Positions 42,531-52,215 of a stretch of 64,000 bases of DNA are shown here, piece by piece. The DNA is from Pustulibacterium marinum (GTDB lineage: Bacteria > Bacteroidota > Bacteroidia > Flavobacteriales > Flavobacteriaceae). The stretch covers positions 248,001-312,000 of the forward strand of contig NZ_FPBK01000001.1 in NCBI RefSeq assembly GCF_900116665.1, in the 5' to 3' direction. Made by a program: the position numbers and the translations under genes. Position 1 is the first letter of the stretch. Each line of letters begins with the position of its first letter. The notes beneath the pieces are model-generated. The model saw only the letters and a program-made list of their open reading frames with translations. It made no database searches and was not told the DNA's origin.

Positions 42531-44699
42531 ATGAAGAATTTTCGCGTAGTTTTCCTACTATTCATAGCCGTTTCCGGGCAACTACTAGCACAAGACAAAC
42601 AAATTACTTTAGAAGAAATATGGGGAGGAGCTTTCCGCACGCAAGGAATGGATGCGCTTCGATCTTTGAATAACGGAAAACAATATGCCGTTTTAAATTT
42701 TGATAGAGCTTCTCGCACTACAAGTGTTGATAAATATTATTACGAAACACTGGAAAAAACCGGTACTATCGTAAATTCAGAAGATATTGCTGAAATTCAA
42801 TATTTTTTATCGTATGAATTTAGTGATGATGAAAGCAAAATGTTGCTAGCTACAGAGTTAAATCCTGTTTTCAGACATTCAACTTTGGGAACATTTTATG
42901 TGTACGATGTGGCTTCGAAAAAAGTAACAAAAGTTTCTGATGATCTAATTCAGGAGCCTACATTTTCACCAGATGGAAAGAAAGTAGCCTATGTTTTTGA
43001 GAATAATATCTATGTAAAATCTTTACAAGATGGTTCTGTTCAACAAGTGACGACAGATGGAGAAGATAATCATATAATTAACGGGGTAACCGATTGGGTT
43101 TATGAAGAAGAATTTGCCTTTGTAAAAGCTTTTGAATGGAATAAAGATAGTGATAGAATTGCTTTCTTAAGATTTGATGAGTCTGAAGTTCCAGAATTTT
43201 CAATGGATGTTTATGGTACTGCATTGTACCCAACACAAGACGTTTTTAAGTATCCGAAAGCAGGAGAAAAAAATTCAGATGTTACGTTACATGTATACAA
43301 TTTAGATACCGAAAAAGTATCGCCACTTCCTATTGATATTGATTATGAATACATTCCAAGAATCGAGTTTTCAAATGAATCATCCATTTTAGCCGTTCAA
43401 GTTTTGAACAGACATCAGAACGATTTAAACTTATATTTTTATAATGTAGATTCAAAAGAGGCTAATGTAGTACTTCATGAAACAGATGATGCTTACGTTG
43501 ATATTAATGATAATTTAACTTTCTTGGATGATAACAGTTTTATCTGGACTTCTGAAAAAGATGGATACAACCATATTTATCATTATGACAAAACAGGAAA
43601 GCTTAAAAAACAAGTGACAAGCGGTAACTGGGAAGTAACAGGTTATTACGGCTATAATCCAAAAGAAAAGAGAATCTATTACCAATCTGTAGAAAATGGT
43701 TCTATAGACAGAGATGTGTACTCTATCAAATTAAACGGTAAAAGTAAAAAGCATTTGTCCTCTCAAGAAGGAACCAATAGAGCAACATTTAGTGCAGATT
43801 TCAGCTATTTTATAAATTCATTTTCAAGTGCAACTATAGCTCCAAAATATACGCTGAACAGTGCCAAAGATGGTAAAGAGTTGAAAGTAATTGTTGCCAA
43901 TGACGAGGCTAAAGAAAAGCTAGAAAGCTATAATGTTGCCATGAAAGAATTCAGTACTATTGAAATTAACGGTAATGAATTGAACATGTGGATGATAAAA
44001 CCTGCTGATTTTGATCCAAACAAAAAATATCCACTTTTCTTATATCAGTATAGTGGACCAGGTTCACAATCTGTAGCTAATAGCTGGTACAGTAGCAATG
44101 ATTACTGGTATTTTATGTTGGCACAACAAGGGTATATTGTTGCTTGTGTTGATGGTCGCGGAACCGGATTTAAAGGAGCTGCTTTCAAAAAAGTAACTCA
44201 GAAGGAATTGGGTAAATACGAGGTAGAAGATCAAATTGAAGTAGCCAAGACCCTTGGTGAAAGAAATTATATAGACGAAGATAGAATAGGAATCTGGGGT
44301 TGGAGCTTTGGAGGTTTCATGAGTAGCAATTGTATTTTAAAAGGAAACGATGTTTTCTCAATGGCTATCGCAGTTGCTCCGGTTACAAGCTGGAGATTTT
44401 ACGACTCTATCTATACGGAAAGATACATGACAACTCCACAAGAAAATGCAAGTGGATATGATGATAATTCACCAATTAACTTTGTAGATCAATTAGAAGG
44501 GAAGTTCCTTTTAGTTCATGGAACGGGTGATGACAATGTTCATGTACAAAACTCCATGAGAATGATTGAAGCTTTGGTACAAGCCAACAAACAATTTGAT
44601 TGGGCTATCTATCCAGATAAAAATCATGGAATTTATGGTGGAAACACAAGACTTCACCTATACACGAAACTAACCAACTTTATCAAAGAAAACCTATAA
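42531..44699 (+). CDS. Dipeptidyl peptidase IV (S9B)
   Basis: Removes X-Pro dipeptides from peptide N-termini. 722 residues from the ATG at 42531 (a TTG lies one codon upstream). Signal peptide ends LLAQ, so periplasmic or outer-membrane associated. The beta-propeller carries the substrate-amine-binding glutamates in DWVYEEEFAF. The catalytic triad is Ser in GWSFGGFMS, Asp in HGTGDDNVHV and His in DKNHGIYGG. It is the first gene of a run with two POT transporters and a thioredoxin (gaps 14-17 nt). Confidence 0.95.
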   Translation: MKNFRVVFLLFIAVSGQLLAQDKQITLEEIWGGAFRTQGMDALRSLNNGKQYAVLNFDRASRTTSVDKYYYETLEKTGTIVNSEDIAEIQYFLSYEFSDDESKMLLATELNPVFRHSTLGTFYVYDVASKKVTKVSDDLIQEPTFSPDGKKVAYVFENNIYVKSLQDGSVQQVTTDGEDNHIINGVTDWVYEEEFAFVKAFEWNKDSDRIAFLRFDESEVPEFSMDVYGTALYPTQDVFKYPKAGEKNSDVTLHVYNLDTEKVSPLPIDIDYEYIPRIEFSNESSILAVQVLNRHQNDLNLYFYNVDSKEANVVLHETDDAYVDINDNLTFLDDNSFIWTSEKDGYNHIYHYDKTGKLKKQVTSGNWEVTGYYGYNPKEKRIYYQSVENGSIDRDVYSIKLNGKSKKHLSSQEGTNRATFSADFSYFINSFSSATIAPKYTLNSAKDGKELKVIVANDEAKEKLESYNVAMKEFSTIEINGNELNMWMIKPADFDPNKKYPLFLYQYSGPGSQSVANSWYSSNDYWYFMLAQQGYIVACVDGRGTGFKGAAFKKVTQKELGKYEVEDQIEVAKTLGERNYIDEDRIGIWGWSFGGFMSSNCILKGNDVFSMAIAVAPVTSWRFYDSIYTERYMTTPQENASGYDDNSPINFVDQLEGKFLLVHGTGDDNVHVQNSMRMIEALVQANKQFDWAIYPDKNHGIYGGNTRLHLYTKLTNFIKENL

Positions 44700-44714
44700 C
44701 CAACAAAATAAACA

Positions 44715-46112
44715 ATGGATCAAACAGCAAAAAGTCCACAAAAGGAAATATTTGGACATCCAGTAGGCTTGTATATATTATTCTTTACAGAAATGTGGGA
44801 GCGTTTTTCGTATTACGGAATGCGTGCATTATTAACTTTATTCTTAGTGGCTTCTGTAACAGCGGAAAATCCTGGTTGGGGTTGGACAGAAGGTGAAGCA
44901 ATTAATCTATATAAATGGTATACAACCTTAGTATATCTGGCTTCTATTCCTGGTGGAATCATTGCAGATAGATGGCTGGGGCAAAAGAAAACCGTAATGT
45001 ACGGAGGACTTTTACTTTGTATTGGTCATTTGGTATTAGCTTATGAAAATCTAACTGCTTTTTACGTAGGACTAGGTTTTATTATTGCTGGTGTAGGTGG
45101 TCTTAAGCCAAACATTTCTACAATGGTTGGTGGACTGTACAAGAGAGGAGATGATCGTAGAGATAAAGGTTTTTATATTTTCTATATCGGTATTAACCTT
45201 GGAGCTTTTCTAGCGGGAATTATTGTGGGTCAAGTTGGTGAAGGAATCAATTGGCACTATGGTTTCGGTTTGGCCGGAATTGGAATGTTGCTAGGTCAAG
45301 TTGTTTATATTTTCGGTCAGAAATATTTAAAAGGAGTTGGTGATTATTCAGGTGCTTCTGAAGATGCTGAAGAAAGAGAAGCCATGAAACGTCCTTTAAG
45401 TAGAGTAGAAAAAGATAGAATGATTGTAATGTTTCTTTCGTTCTTGATTATTATAGTTTTCTGGGGAGCTTTTGAGCAAGCCGGAGGTCTAATGAATATT
45501 TATGCAAAACAAAATACAGATAGAATGTTATTTGGTTGGGAGGTTCCTGCATCATACTTTCAATCTGTAAATTCATTCTTCATATTTACGTTAGCAATGC
45601 TAGTAGCTGGCTTTTGGGGTTGGTGGAAAATGAAAGGCAAAGAATCATCATCATTATTTAAAATGGCTATTGGAGTTTTGGTAATGGGATTTGGATTTGT
45701 ATTTATGTCGTTCGCTTCTTTACAATATGAAGATGCTGGTAAATCTGCAATGTATTGGTTAATTTTAGCATACTTGTTCCACACATTGGGTGAATTGTGT
45801 GCATCTCCAGTTGCATTGTCTTTTATTACAAAACTAGCACCTGTAAAATATGCATCATTAATGATGGGGGCGTATTTTGCGGCTACAGGATTGGGTAACT
45901 TTGTAGCGGGGTCTATTGGGGAACAAATTAGTAATGCATCAGAATTTGAGATCTTTACAGGGATATTTATTTTCTGTACCATTTTTGCAATTTTGGTACT
46001 TCTTCTTTTGAAACCTTTAAAACGTTTAACGCATGGTGCTGAGGACACAAAAGTGGATGATGCAAATCAAGATAACAAAGGTCCTGAATTGGAAGAATTT
46101 GAAAAGGCATAA
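44715..46112 (+). CDS. Proton-dependent oligopeptide transporter (POT/PTR), 12-helix form
   Basis: Imports di- and tripeptides with protons. 465 residues. The ExxER proton-coupling motif is in FTEMWERFSYYGMR (TM1), and the PTR2 signature is GVGGLKPNISTMVGGLY (TM4). About 12 transmembrane helices. The TM6-TM7 link is a short charged loop (DYSGASEDAEERE), so the two extra helices (HA/HB) typical of bacterial POTs seem to be absent. Follows DPP-IV by 15 nt; the second transporter follows after 14 nt. Confidence 0.93.
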   Translation: MDQTAKSPQKEIFGHPVGLYILFFTEMWERFSYYGMRALLTLFLVASVTAENPGWGWTEGEAINLYKWYTTLVYLASIPGGIIADRWLGQKKTVMYGGLLLCIGHLVLAYENLTAFYVGLGFIIAGVGGLKPNISTMVGGLYKRGDDRRDKGFYIFYIGINLGAFLAGIIVGQVGEGINWHYGFGLAGIGMLLGQVVYIFGQKYLKGVGDYSGASEDAEEREAMKRPLSRVEKDRMIVMFLSFLIIIVFWGAFEQAGGLMNIYAKQNTDRMLFGWEVPASYFQSVNSFFIFTLAMLVAGFWGWWKMKGKESSSLFKMAIGVLVMGFGFVFMSFASLQYEDAGKSAMYWLILAYLFHTLGELCASPVALSFITKLAPVKYASLMMGAYFAATGLGNFVAGSIGEQISNASEFEIFTGIFIFCTIFAILVLLLLKPLKRLTHGAEDTKVDDANQDNKGPELEEFEKA

Positions 46113-46126
46113 CTAATAACTTACTA

Positions 46127-47881
46127 ATGAATACTACTACAACTAACGACTTTTTTAAATCAAAAGTTTTAGGACACCCTGCAGGACTTTTTGTTTTGTT
46201 TTTTACTGAAATGTGGGAACGCTTTTCCTTTTATGGGATGCGTGTTTTATTGGTTAATTTTTTAACTGCGGCAGCTTTGGGTTCCAACCCTGGTTGGGAA
46301 TGGTCTGCAGAGAATGCAGGAGCATTATATGGTACCTATGCCATGTTGTTATACTTAACACCTATTGCAGGTGGAGTTATTGCTGATAAACTTACAGGCT
46401 ATCGTTGGGCTGTAGTAATCGGTGCTATTATTATGACGCTTGGGCATGCTGCTATGGCTGTAGAAACCGAGTTTATGTTATATTTAGGTCTAGGGTTGTT
46501 GGTTATTGGTACCGGATTCTTCAAACCTAATATGACTTCTATTATTTCTGAAATGTATAAAGATCTTCCTGAAAAGAAAGATGGTGCGTATACCATTTTC
46601 TACATGGGAGTAAATGCCGGAGCTTTCTTTGGAATGCTACTATGTGGTTATTTGGCTGAGCGCGTAGGTTGGTCATGGGGCTTTGGTTTGGCAGGTATTT
46701 TTATGTTGTTAGGAACGCTTCAATTTTGGTTATCGAAACCTCTTTTTGGAAATATAGGTGAAGTACCAAGTAAGGTAAAAGCATTAGATGTTGAAGAAAA
46801 GAAAGTAATTGCAGATGACGATAAAGAAAATCCTTTTACTTTAGTTGATAAGATTTTAATTGTAGTTTCAGCAGTTATTGGACTTGGTTATGCTATTAAC
46901 GATCCATTGTCTAAAATTGGAGGAATTGATGTTTTTGGATTCCTAGAAACTTCTGGTTTAGAAGGTCAATACGTAGCTGTGATTTTTGGATTGATAGTGT
47001 TTTTAGGATTGGTAATTTCTAGAATTATACGTTATACAGCAGTTGTAAGAGATAGAATGATTGCAGTAATCATCTTTGCATTTTTCACGGTGTTTTTCTG
47101 GATGAGTTTTGAACAAGGAGCTTCTTCTTTAGTGCTTTTTGCTAGAGATAGTGTAGACCGAGTTTTAACAGGTAACGCACAAATGATTTTCAACGTAGTA
47201 AATGCATTACTAACCATTATTCCGTTAGCAATTATTACTTGGGTGTTGGTATTATTGGCTAAAGAAACCAAACATAAAATATTAGGTTCTAATGTTGTGT
47301 TAGCTATTTGTTTTGCTGGTGTTTGGGGATTAGCAATTTGGATGCTTCAAAGAGAATTTACTGCAGAGGTTGCCGAAATCACAGTATCTTGGTTCTCCAT
47401 CTTAAATTCATTCTTTATCATCGCCTTAGCAAACATATTTTCTAAGTGGTGGGATTCTAAATACAATCCGTCTGCAGCTATGAAATATGGTTTAGGATTA
47501 ATCATAATGGCCGTAGGTTTCGGTTTGTTAGCATACGGAGCGCATGGTGTAGGAGATGGAGTAAAAGTAAGTATGGTTTGGTTAGTTTTAGCCTATTTAT
47601 TTCATACCATGGGAGAATTATGTTTATCTCCGGTAGGACTTTCGTATGTAAGTAAGCTTGTACCTGCACGTATGATCGCCTTTATGTTTGGTATGTGGTA
47701 TTTGGCTATTGCCATAGGAAACAAATCTGCAGCAGTATTAGGAGGTCAAATTGAAAATATAACCAAAGAATATTCGTTATCAACGTTTTTCTTAATATTT
47801 ACTGTTGTACCAATCGTAGCCGGACTATTAGTAATGGCTTTAAACCCTGTGCTTAAAAAATTAATGCACGGCGTTAAATAA
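46127..47881 (+). CDS. Proton-dependent oligopeptide transporter (POT/PTR), 14-helix or longer form
   Basis: Second peptide-proton symporter, 584 residues. The ExxER motif is in FTEMWERFSFYGMR and the PTR2 signature in GTGFFKPNMTSIISEMY. Unlike its neighbour it has extra helices between TM6 and TM7 (ILIVVSAVIGLGYAI and YVAVIFGLIVFLGLVI) and a further hydrophobic insert (VVLAICFAGVWGLAIWML). The paralogues share both ends but differ in the middle, so they may import different peptides. Confidence 0.93.
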   Translation: MNTTTTNDFFKSKVLGHPAGLFVLFFTEMWERFSFYGMRVLLVNFLTAAALGSNPGWEWSAENAGALYGTYAMLLYLTPIAGGVIADKLTGYRWAVVIGAIIMTLGHAAMAVETEFMLYLGLGLLVIGTGFFKPNMTSIISEMYKDLPEKKDGAYTIFYMGVNAGAFFGMLLCGYLAERVGWSWGFGLAGIFMLLGTLQFWLSKPLFGNIGEVPSKVKALDVEEKKVIADDDKENPFTLVDKILIVVSAVIGLGYAINDPLSKIGGIDVFGFLETSGLEGQYVAVIFGLIVFLGLVISRIIRYTAVVRDRMIAVIIFAFFTVFFWMSFEQGASSLVLFARDSVDRVLTGNAQMIFNVVNALLTIIPLAIITWVLVLLAKETKHKILGSNVVLAICFAGVWGLAIWMLQREFTAEVAEITVSWFSILNSFFIIALANIFSKWWDSKYNPSAAMKYGLGLIIMAVGFGLLAYGAHGVGDGVKVSMVWLVLAYLFHTMGELCLSPVGLSYVSKLVPARMIAFMFGMWYLAIAIGNKSAAVLGGQIENITKEYSLSTFFLIFTVVPIVAGLLVMALNPVLKKLMHGVK

Positions 47882-47898
47882 TAAAACTCAAATTAAAT

Positions 47899-48375
47899 AT
47901 GAAGAATTATATAGTGATAGCTTTGCTGTTTTTGTCAACGTTGGTGACCAATGCGCAAGAAAAATTAACTTGGCATACCAATTTTGAAGAAGCTAGCAAA
48001 ATAGCTATGAAAGAAGGAAAACCTTTAATGCTTTTCTTTACAGGAAGCGACTGGTGTGGTTGGTGTGTAAGACTTCAGAAAGAAGTTTTTGAGCATGATG
48101 AATTTGTAGATTGGGCAGAAGAAAATGTAGTACTTTTAGAACTAGATTTTCCAAGAAGAAAAGAACTTCCTTACGAATTGAAACAACAGAATTTTAACCT
48201 ACAACAACTTTTGGGAGTTCGTGGATATCCAACGGTTTGGTTTGCAAATGTTGAAAATCAAGGAACCAAAAAAGCTCCAAAACTTAATTTAGACAAATTA
48301 GGTAGAATGGGGTATCAACGTGGAGGTTCAGAAGCTTGGATAGCATCGGCTGAAGCATTGATCAATAAAAAATAA
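47899..48375 (+). CDS. Periplasmic thioredoxin-family protein
   Basis: 158 residues with signal peptide (ends TNAQ). The active site is CGWC in GSDWCGWCVRLQKEVF and the cis-proline loop is GVRGYPTVWF. This is the thioredoxin_7/DUF255-like group with FEEASKIAMKEGKPLMLFF in front of the active site. It probably reduces or isomerises disulfides in the periplasm. It is the last gene of the DPP-IV/POT operon (17 nt gap). Substrate unknown. Confidence 0.92.
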   Translation: MKNYIVIALLFLSTLVTNAQEKLTWHTNFEEASKIAMKEGKPLMLFFTGSDWCGWCVRLQKEVFEHDEFVDWAEENVVLLELDFPRRKELPYELKQQNFNLQQLLGVRGYPTVWFANVENQGTKKAPKLNLDKLGRMGYQRGGSEAWIASAEALINKK

Positions 48376-48378
48376 AAT

Positions 48379-50409
48379 TCATAACTTTTTAATAAAAGCT
48401 CCCTTTTCACTAGTAATGTGGAAAGGGATTTTTTGTCTTATACAAGTTGCTTTCCATCGGTTTACAAAGGAGGTATAATTACTTCCATCAATGATAATTT
48501 GTTTGGGTTGATACATATTTATAATTCTTTCGAGATTGATTCTTGAAGAATTACAGAGCAATAGATAATCTATAGTTTTTTCAGAGTTAATAGGGCTGAA
48601 TAAAGTATCTACAATCAATATGTTTTTACCTTTCAGAACGATGGTATTTTTAAGTTTCTTTGGTTTTATTACCGCAATATTTCTTTCTGTTTTGTAATTA
48701 TCTAGTAAATAATCAGTATTCATTGTGGTGTCACGCTTAAAAAGCAACAAACTATCTGCTTGCTTTATTCCAATAACCGTGTTTCTGGTTTGGTGAAAAA
48801 CAATCATTTCAGTTTCCGAAGACAAGTCGATATACATCTTTATAGCATAGATTTGATAGCATATTAGGAAGAACATGGTAAAATGTATGGCAACAGCTTT
48901 TTTGTAGGTTAAAAAGTGTGCAAAACAATAAATAATAAAGTAGCAAATGATAAGTTCTGGAGCGTCAAAGTAAATATTTGTGACTAGGTATTTCTTTTGG
49001 AGAGCGATCCATTCAATAAACTGATTCATCCATGAAATCATATTGATCAAAGGAAATAGGATCGTTTCATTAACCAAATTAAAGAACGCTAGAAACATAA
49101 CAAAAAAACCGTATCCTAGAAGTAGAAATAGTGATGGAATGAGTAGAAAATTTCCCAGGAAAAATAATCCTGGAAATTGATGAAAATAAAAAAAAGTTAA
49201 TGGAAAAACGGCTAGTTGAGCAGCAAGTGTGGTAGCAATAATGCCAACGAAATACCTTCCAAGAAGATTCCTAAAATTGAAATAGCGTTGAATTTCTGGT
49301 TGTATGATTACAATTCCAATAACCGCTACATAACTCAATTGAAACCCCACTTCAAAAACAAAATTCGGCTTCCAAATAATAAGTAGGAAGGCAGAAGCAA
49401 AAACGGTGTGCAATGTTTGTTGTGGTCTTTGCAGGTGAAGTGCAATGGTGATGAGGCTAAACATAACCACCGAACGAACCACAGATGGAGAAAGTCCGGA
49501 AATAACAGCAAACATCCAAAGTAGTGCAATAATGATGGATCCCCGCCATATTTTACCGTTTTTGAGAAACAGCAATGGATACAAAAGCCAACCGAGAAGT
49601 GCTGTGATAATACCAATGTGAAGGCCAGAAATTGCCAATAAATGAATCACTCCTGCATTTGCGTAATTTTCATAGAGTTCTTTGGAAATATGTTGTCGCT
49701 GACCTAGAAAAAGTGCTTCTGTGATAGCTAAATTATCGCCGCTCAATCCAGAAGATTTTAAATTTTTAATGATTTTTGAACGAATGCTTTCTGCAATAGA
49801 ATTTATAGTGTTTTCGCTGTTATTCCGTATTTTAAAATTCGCATTGTTCAAATAAATCTGTCCATAGATTTCTTGATTTTGAAGATAGTTTCCGTAATCA
49901 AACTGATACGGATTTTTGGGTTTTGCTAGTGCTTTTATATCAGTATAAACCAGTAGTGATTTTCCTTTGATGTTTTTGTTTAAGGAGTCTTTTCGGTAAT
50001 TAATTAAGACATTTCCAAATGTTTCTTTTCCATCAATGTTTTGAATACTAGCTTCATATTTTTCGTAATATGCTGTTGGTTTTAGAACTTTAGTAATGGT
50101 AATTCTTGATTGTTGTAATTCATTTTTAGACTTGAAATGTGTATAATGATCTTTATAAATTTTATCAGAATGAATTAAGAAATTACTCCAGCCAAGCAAA
50201 ATACTTGAGCACAAAACTGCCATTCCAAAATAAATTTTCTGATGGAAATGTTTATGAGAAAAGACTAGTGAAACAACAGTAAAAACAAGAGAAATCAGCA
50301 AGGAGATGAAAATCCAAAACAAGGTTGCCGGAATGTATTTGCCTAAAATAATTCCGAACAAAAAAGATAAGCAGAGCTTAGGAAGCGTAAATTTAAAAAT
50401 ACCTTTCAA
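48379..50409 (-). CDS. ComEC/Rec2-family DNA uptake channel with degenerate C-terminal domain
   Basis: Inner-membrane channel for uptake of transforming DNA. 676 residues. N-terminal helices and DUF4131-like soluble part (about 25-200) are followed by the competence core (about 210-480; family motif HLLAISGLHIGIITALLGW and SPSVVRSVVMFSLI). The C-terminal 170 residues keep a beta-lactamase-like outline (VIGIKQADSLLLFK, TIDYLLLCNSSRI) but lack the HxHxDH metal motif. The only available start is TTG at 50409, since the first internal Met is about 60 codons in. It is last in the surE operon, 71 nt after the NlpC gene. Confidence 0.9.
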   Translation of the reverse strand: MKGIFKFTLPKLCLSFLFGIILGKYIPATLFWIFISLLISLVFTVVSLVFSHKHFHQKIYFGMAVLCSSILLGWSNFLIHSDKIYKDHYTHFKSKNELQQSRITITKVLKPTAYYEKYEASIQNIDGKETFGNVLINYRKDSLNKNIKGKSLLVYTDIKALAKPKNPYQFDYGNYLQNQEIYGQIYLNNANFKIRNNSENTINSIAESIRSKIIKNLKSSGLSGDNLAITEALFLGQRQHISKELYENYANAGVIHLLAISGLHIGIITALLGWLLYPLLFLKNGKIWRGSIIIALLWMFAVISGLSPSVVRSVVMFSLITIALHLQRPQQTLHTVFASAFLLIIWKPNFVFEVGFQLSYVAVIGIVIIQPEIQRYFNFRNLLGRYFVGIIATTLAAQLAVFPLTFFYFHQFPGLFFLGNFLLIPSLFLLLGYGFFVMFLAFFNLVNETILFPLINMISWMNQFIEWIALQKKYLVTNIYFDAPELIICYFIIYCFAHFLTYKKAVAIHFTMFFLICYQIYAIKMYIDLSSETEMIVFHQTRNTVIGIKQADSLLLFKRDTTMNTDYLLDNYKTERNIAVIKPKKLKNTIVLKGKNILIVDTLFSPINSEKTIDYLLLCNSSRINLERIINMYQPKQIIIDGSNYTSFVNRWKATCIRQKIPFHITSEKGAFIKKL

Positions 50410-50480
50410 CCTTAAAATAAGCTTTCAAGGTTTGGTTTGAGGTTGTCTAAATGTACGAAAAATATTTAAATGTTTGTTTG

Positions 50481-51062
50481 TTAGTATTTTATGCGTCTAG
50501 CAGTTTTATAAGCATTACTCCAATAACCCTCTTTTATAGAAGATATAATAACGCCGCGTGACGTGGTAGAATGTATAAATTTCACATCTTCGCCTTCCAG
50601 TGCAATGACTAAGCCTACGTGGTTTACACGTTTACTTTTTCCGGTAGAAAAAAAGAGCAGATCTCCAATAATTACATTTTTCAGTTTTACGTAATCGCCT
50701 TCTTGAGACATTAAATAGGAGGAACGCTCAAATATGATATCATTTTCTAATAACGAAGTGTACACAAGGCCAGAGCAGTCCATTCCTTTTTTGGTGGTTC
50801 CGCCATATTTGTAACGAGTTCCCAAGAATGACATGGCACTTTCCACAACGTCATTTATTTTGTTGTTAGAAGATTCTGTAACCGTTTTGGGAGAAGATGC
50901 TTTCCCAGATGCAGAAACAACTACGGAGTTGGTTCTTTTGGAAGAAGTATTGCTTATGGTAACACTTGGTCTGCTGTTTTCTTTCTTACTCGCCGCTTTT
51001 TTTTTAGAACCACAGCTGTAGAAAGTAGCTGCAATCATGGCCATAAAAAGAAGTTTTTTCAT
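50481..51062 (-). CDS. NlpC/P60 (C40) peptidase, lipoprotein
   Basis: Cell-wall hydrolase cutting peptide cross-bridges. 193 residues. Lipobox FYSC gives a lipoprotein; a Ser/Lys-rich linker of about 60 residues follows. Catalytic Cys is in GMDCSGLVYTSL, the His in RVNHVGLVIA, and the third residue is the His of KFIHSTTSRGV. It lies 37 nt after lpxB in the minus-strand run. Confidence 0.94.
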   Translation of the reverse strand: MKKLLFMAMIAATFYSCGSKKKAASKKENSRPSVTISNTSSKRTNSVVVSASGKASSPKTVTESSNNKINDVVESAMSFLGTRYKYGGTTKKGMDCSGLVYTSLLENDIIFERSSYLMSQEGDYVKLKNVIIGDLLFFSTGKSKRVNHVGLVIALEGEDVKFIHSTTSRGVIISSIKEGYWSNAYKTARRIKY

Positions 51063-51099
51063 GTAATTCTATTGGTTTGGAGGTACTAAAATAGTAAAA

Positions 51100-52212
51100 C
51101 TATTGTAGCTTTTTATATATGAGTTGAGCCGTTTTTTTGCTGGCTCCTTTTCCACCTAATTTTTGTTCTAGTTCGTAATAATCCATAAATAATTTTTCAC
51201 GGTGTTTAGAATCTAGAATTTTGGTTAGTTCGGCTTTGAGGTTTTTTGTGTTTAAATCATTTTGAATCAACTCTTTTACCACTTCCTTATCCATTATAAG
51301 ATTTACAAGAGATATATAATCAAGAGTAATGATTCTTTTAGCAATATGATAAGAAATCCAGTTTCCTTTATAGCAAACCACCTCAGGAACTTTGAAAAGA
51401 GCAGTTTCTAATGTTGCGGTTCCACTAGTTACCAATGCAGCCTCTGAAAGACTCAATAGGTCGTATGTTTTGCCTGTAACAAAATGAACATTGCTTTTTC
51501 CTATGAATTGTTCATAAAAATGAAAATCTTGGCTAGGCGCACCAGCGATAACAAATTGATAGGTTTTAAAATCCTCAACTACGCTCAGCATGATGCTCAG
51601 CATTTTTGTTATTTCCTGTTTTCTACTCCCCGGTAAAAGTGCAATAATAGGTCTTCCATCTAATCCATTTTCGGCACGGAAAATAGACGGTTCAATCTGT
51701 TGACGATCACCAATAGCATCAATTAAAGGATGGCCCACAAAGTGAACAGGGAAGTTGTGTTTTTTCTCATAGAATTCTTTTTCAAACGGTAGAATCACAT
51801 ACATTTCATCTACATCGCGTTTAATTTCTTTAATTCTATTTTCTTTCCAAGCCCAAATCTGTGGAGATATATAGTAGTGGGTTTTGTACCCTTTTTCCTT
51901 TGCCCATTTCATAATTCTGAAATTGAAACCGGGGTAGTCTACAAAGATCAACACATCTGGTTGGTAGCTTTCGATATCTTTTTTACAGAATTTGATATTT
52001 CCCAAAATGGTACGAAGGTTCATTACAACTTCAGCAAAGCCCATAAAGGCCAAATCGCGGTAATGTTTTACAAGCGTTCCGTCAACATTTTTCATCAGAT
52101 CACCTCCCCAAAACCTAAAATCAGCATGTGCATCTTCTTGCTTTAATGCTTTCATGAGATTGGAAGCGTGTAAATCTCCCGATGCTTCTCCTGCAATGAT
52201 ATAGTACCTCAT
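51100..52212 (-). CDS. lpxB: Lipid-A-disaccharide synthase
   Basis: Joins UDP-2,3-diacylglucosamine and lipid X to the lipid A disaccharide at the inner membrane. 370 residues, usual length. GT19 motifs: IIAGEASGDLHASNLMKAL at the N-terminus, VDYPGFNFRIMKWAK, YISPQIWAWKENR, FVGHPLIDAI, LLPGSRKQEI and SGTATLETALFKVPEVVCYK. It follows a 94-residue membrane protein by 3 nt. Confidence 0.97.
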   Translation of the reverse strand: MRYYIIAGEASGDLHASNLMKALKQEDAHADFRFWGGDLMKNVDGTLVKHYRDLAFMGFAEVVMNLRTILGNIKFCKKDIESYQPDVLIFVDYPGFNFRIMKWAKEKGYKTHYYISPQIWAWKENRIKEIKRDVDEMYVILPFEKEFYEKKHNFPVHFVGHPLIDAIGDRQQIEPSIFRAENGLDGRPIIALLPGSRKQEITKMLSIMLSVVEDFKTYQFVIAGAPSQDFHFYEQFIGKSNVHFVTGKTYDLLSLSEAALVTSGTATLETALFKVPEVVCYKGNWISYHIAKRIITLDYISLVNLIMDKEVVKELIQNDLNTKNLKAELTKILDSKHREKLFMDYYELEQKLGGKGASKKTAQLIYKKLQ

Positions 52213-52215
52213 TTT

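Noticed and set aside
45560-46048. 162-codon minus-strand ORF opposite the first POT transporter
   Set aside because: A shadow of the transporter's third-position bias; composition and position give no support.
51590-51612. Direct repeat GCTCAGCAT in lpxB
   Set aside because: It merely encodes the peptide MLSIMLS in a conserved gene; no sign of mobile or regulatory origin.
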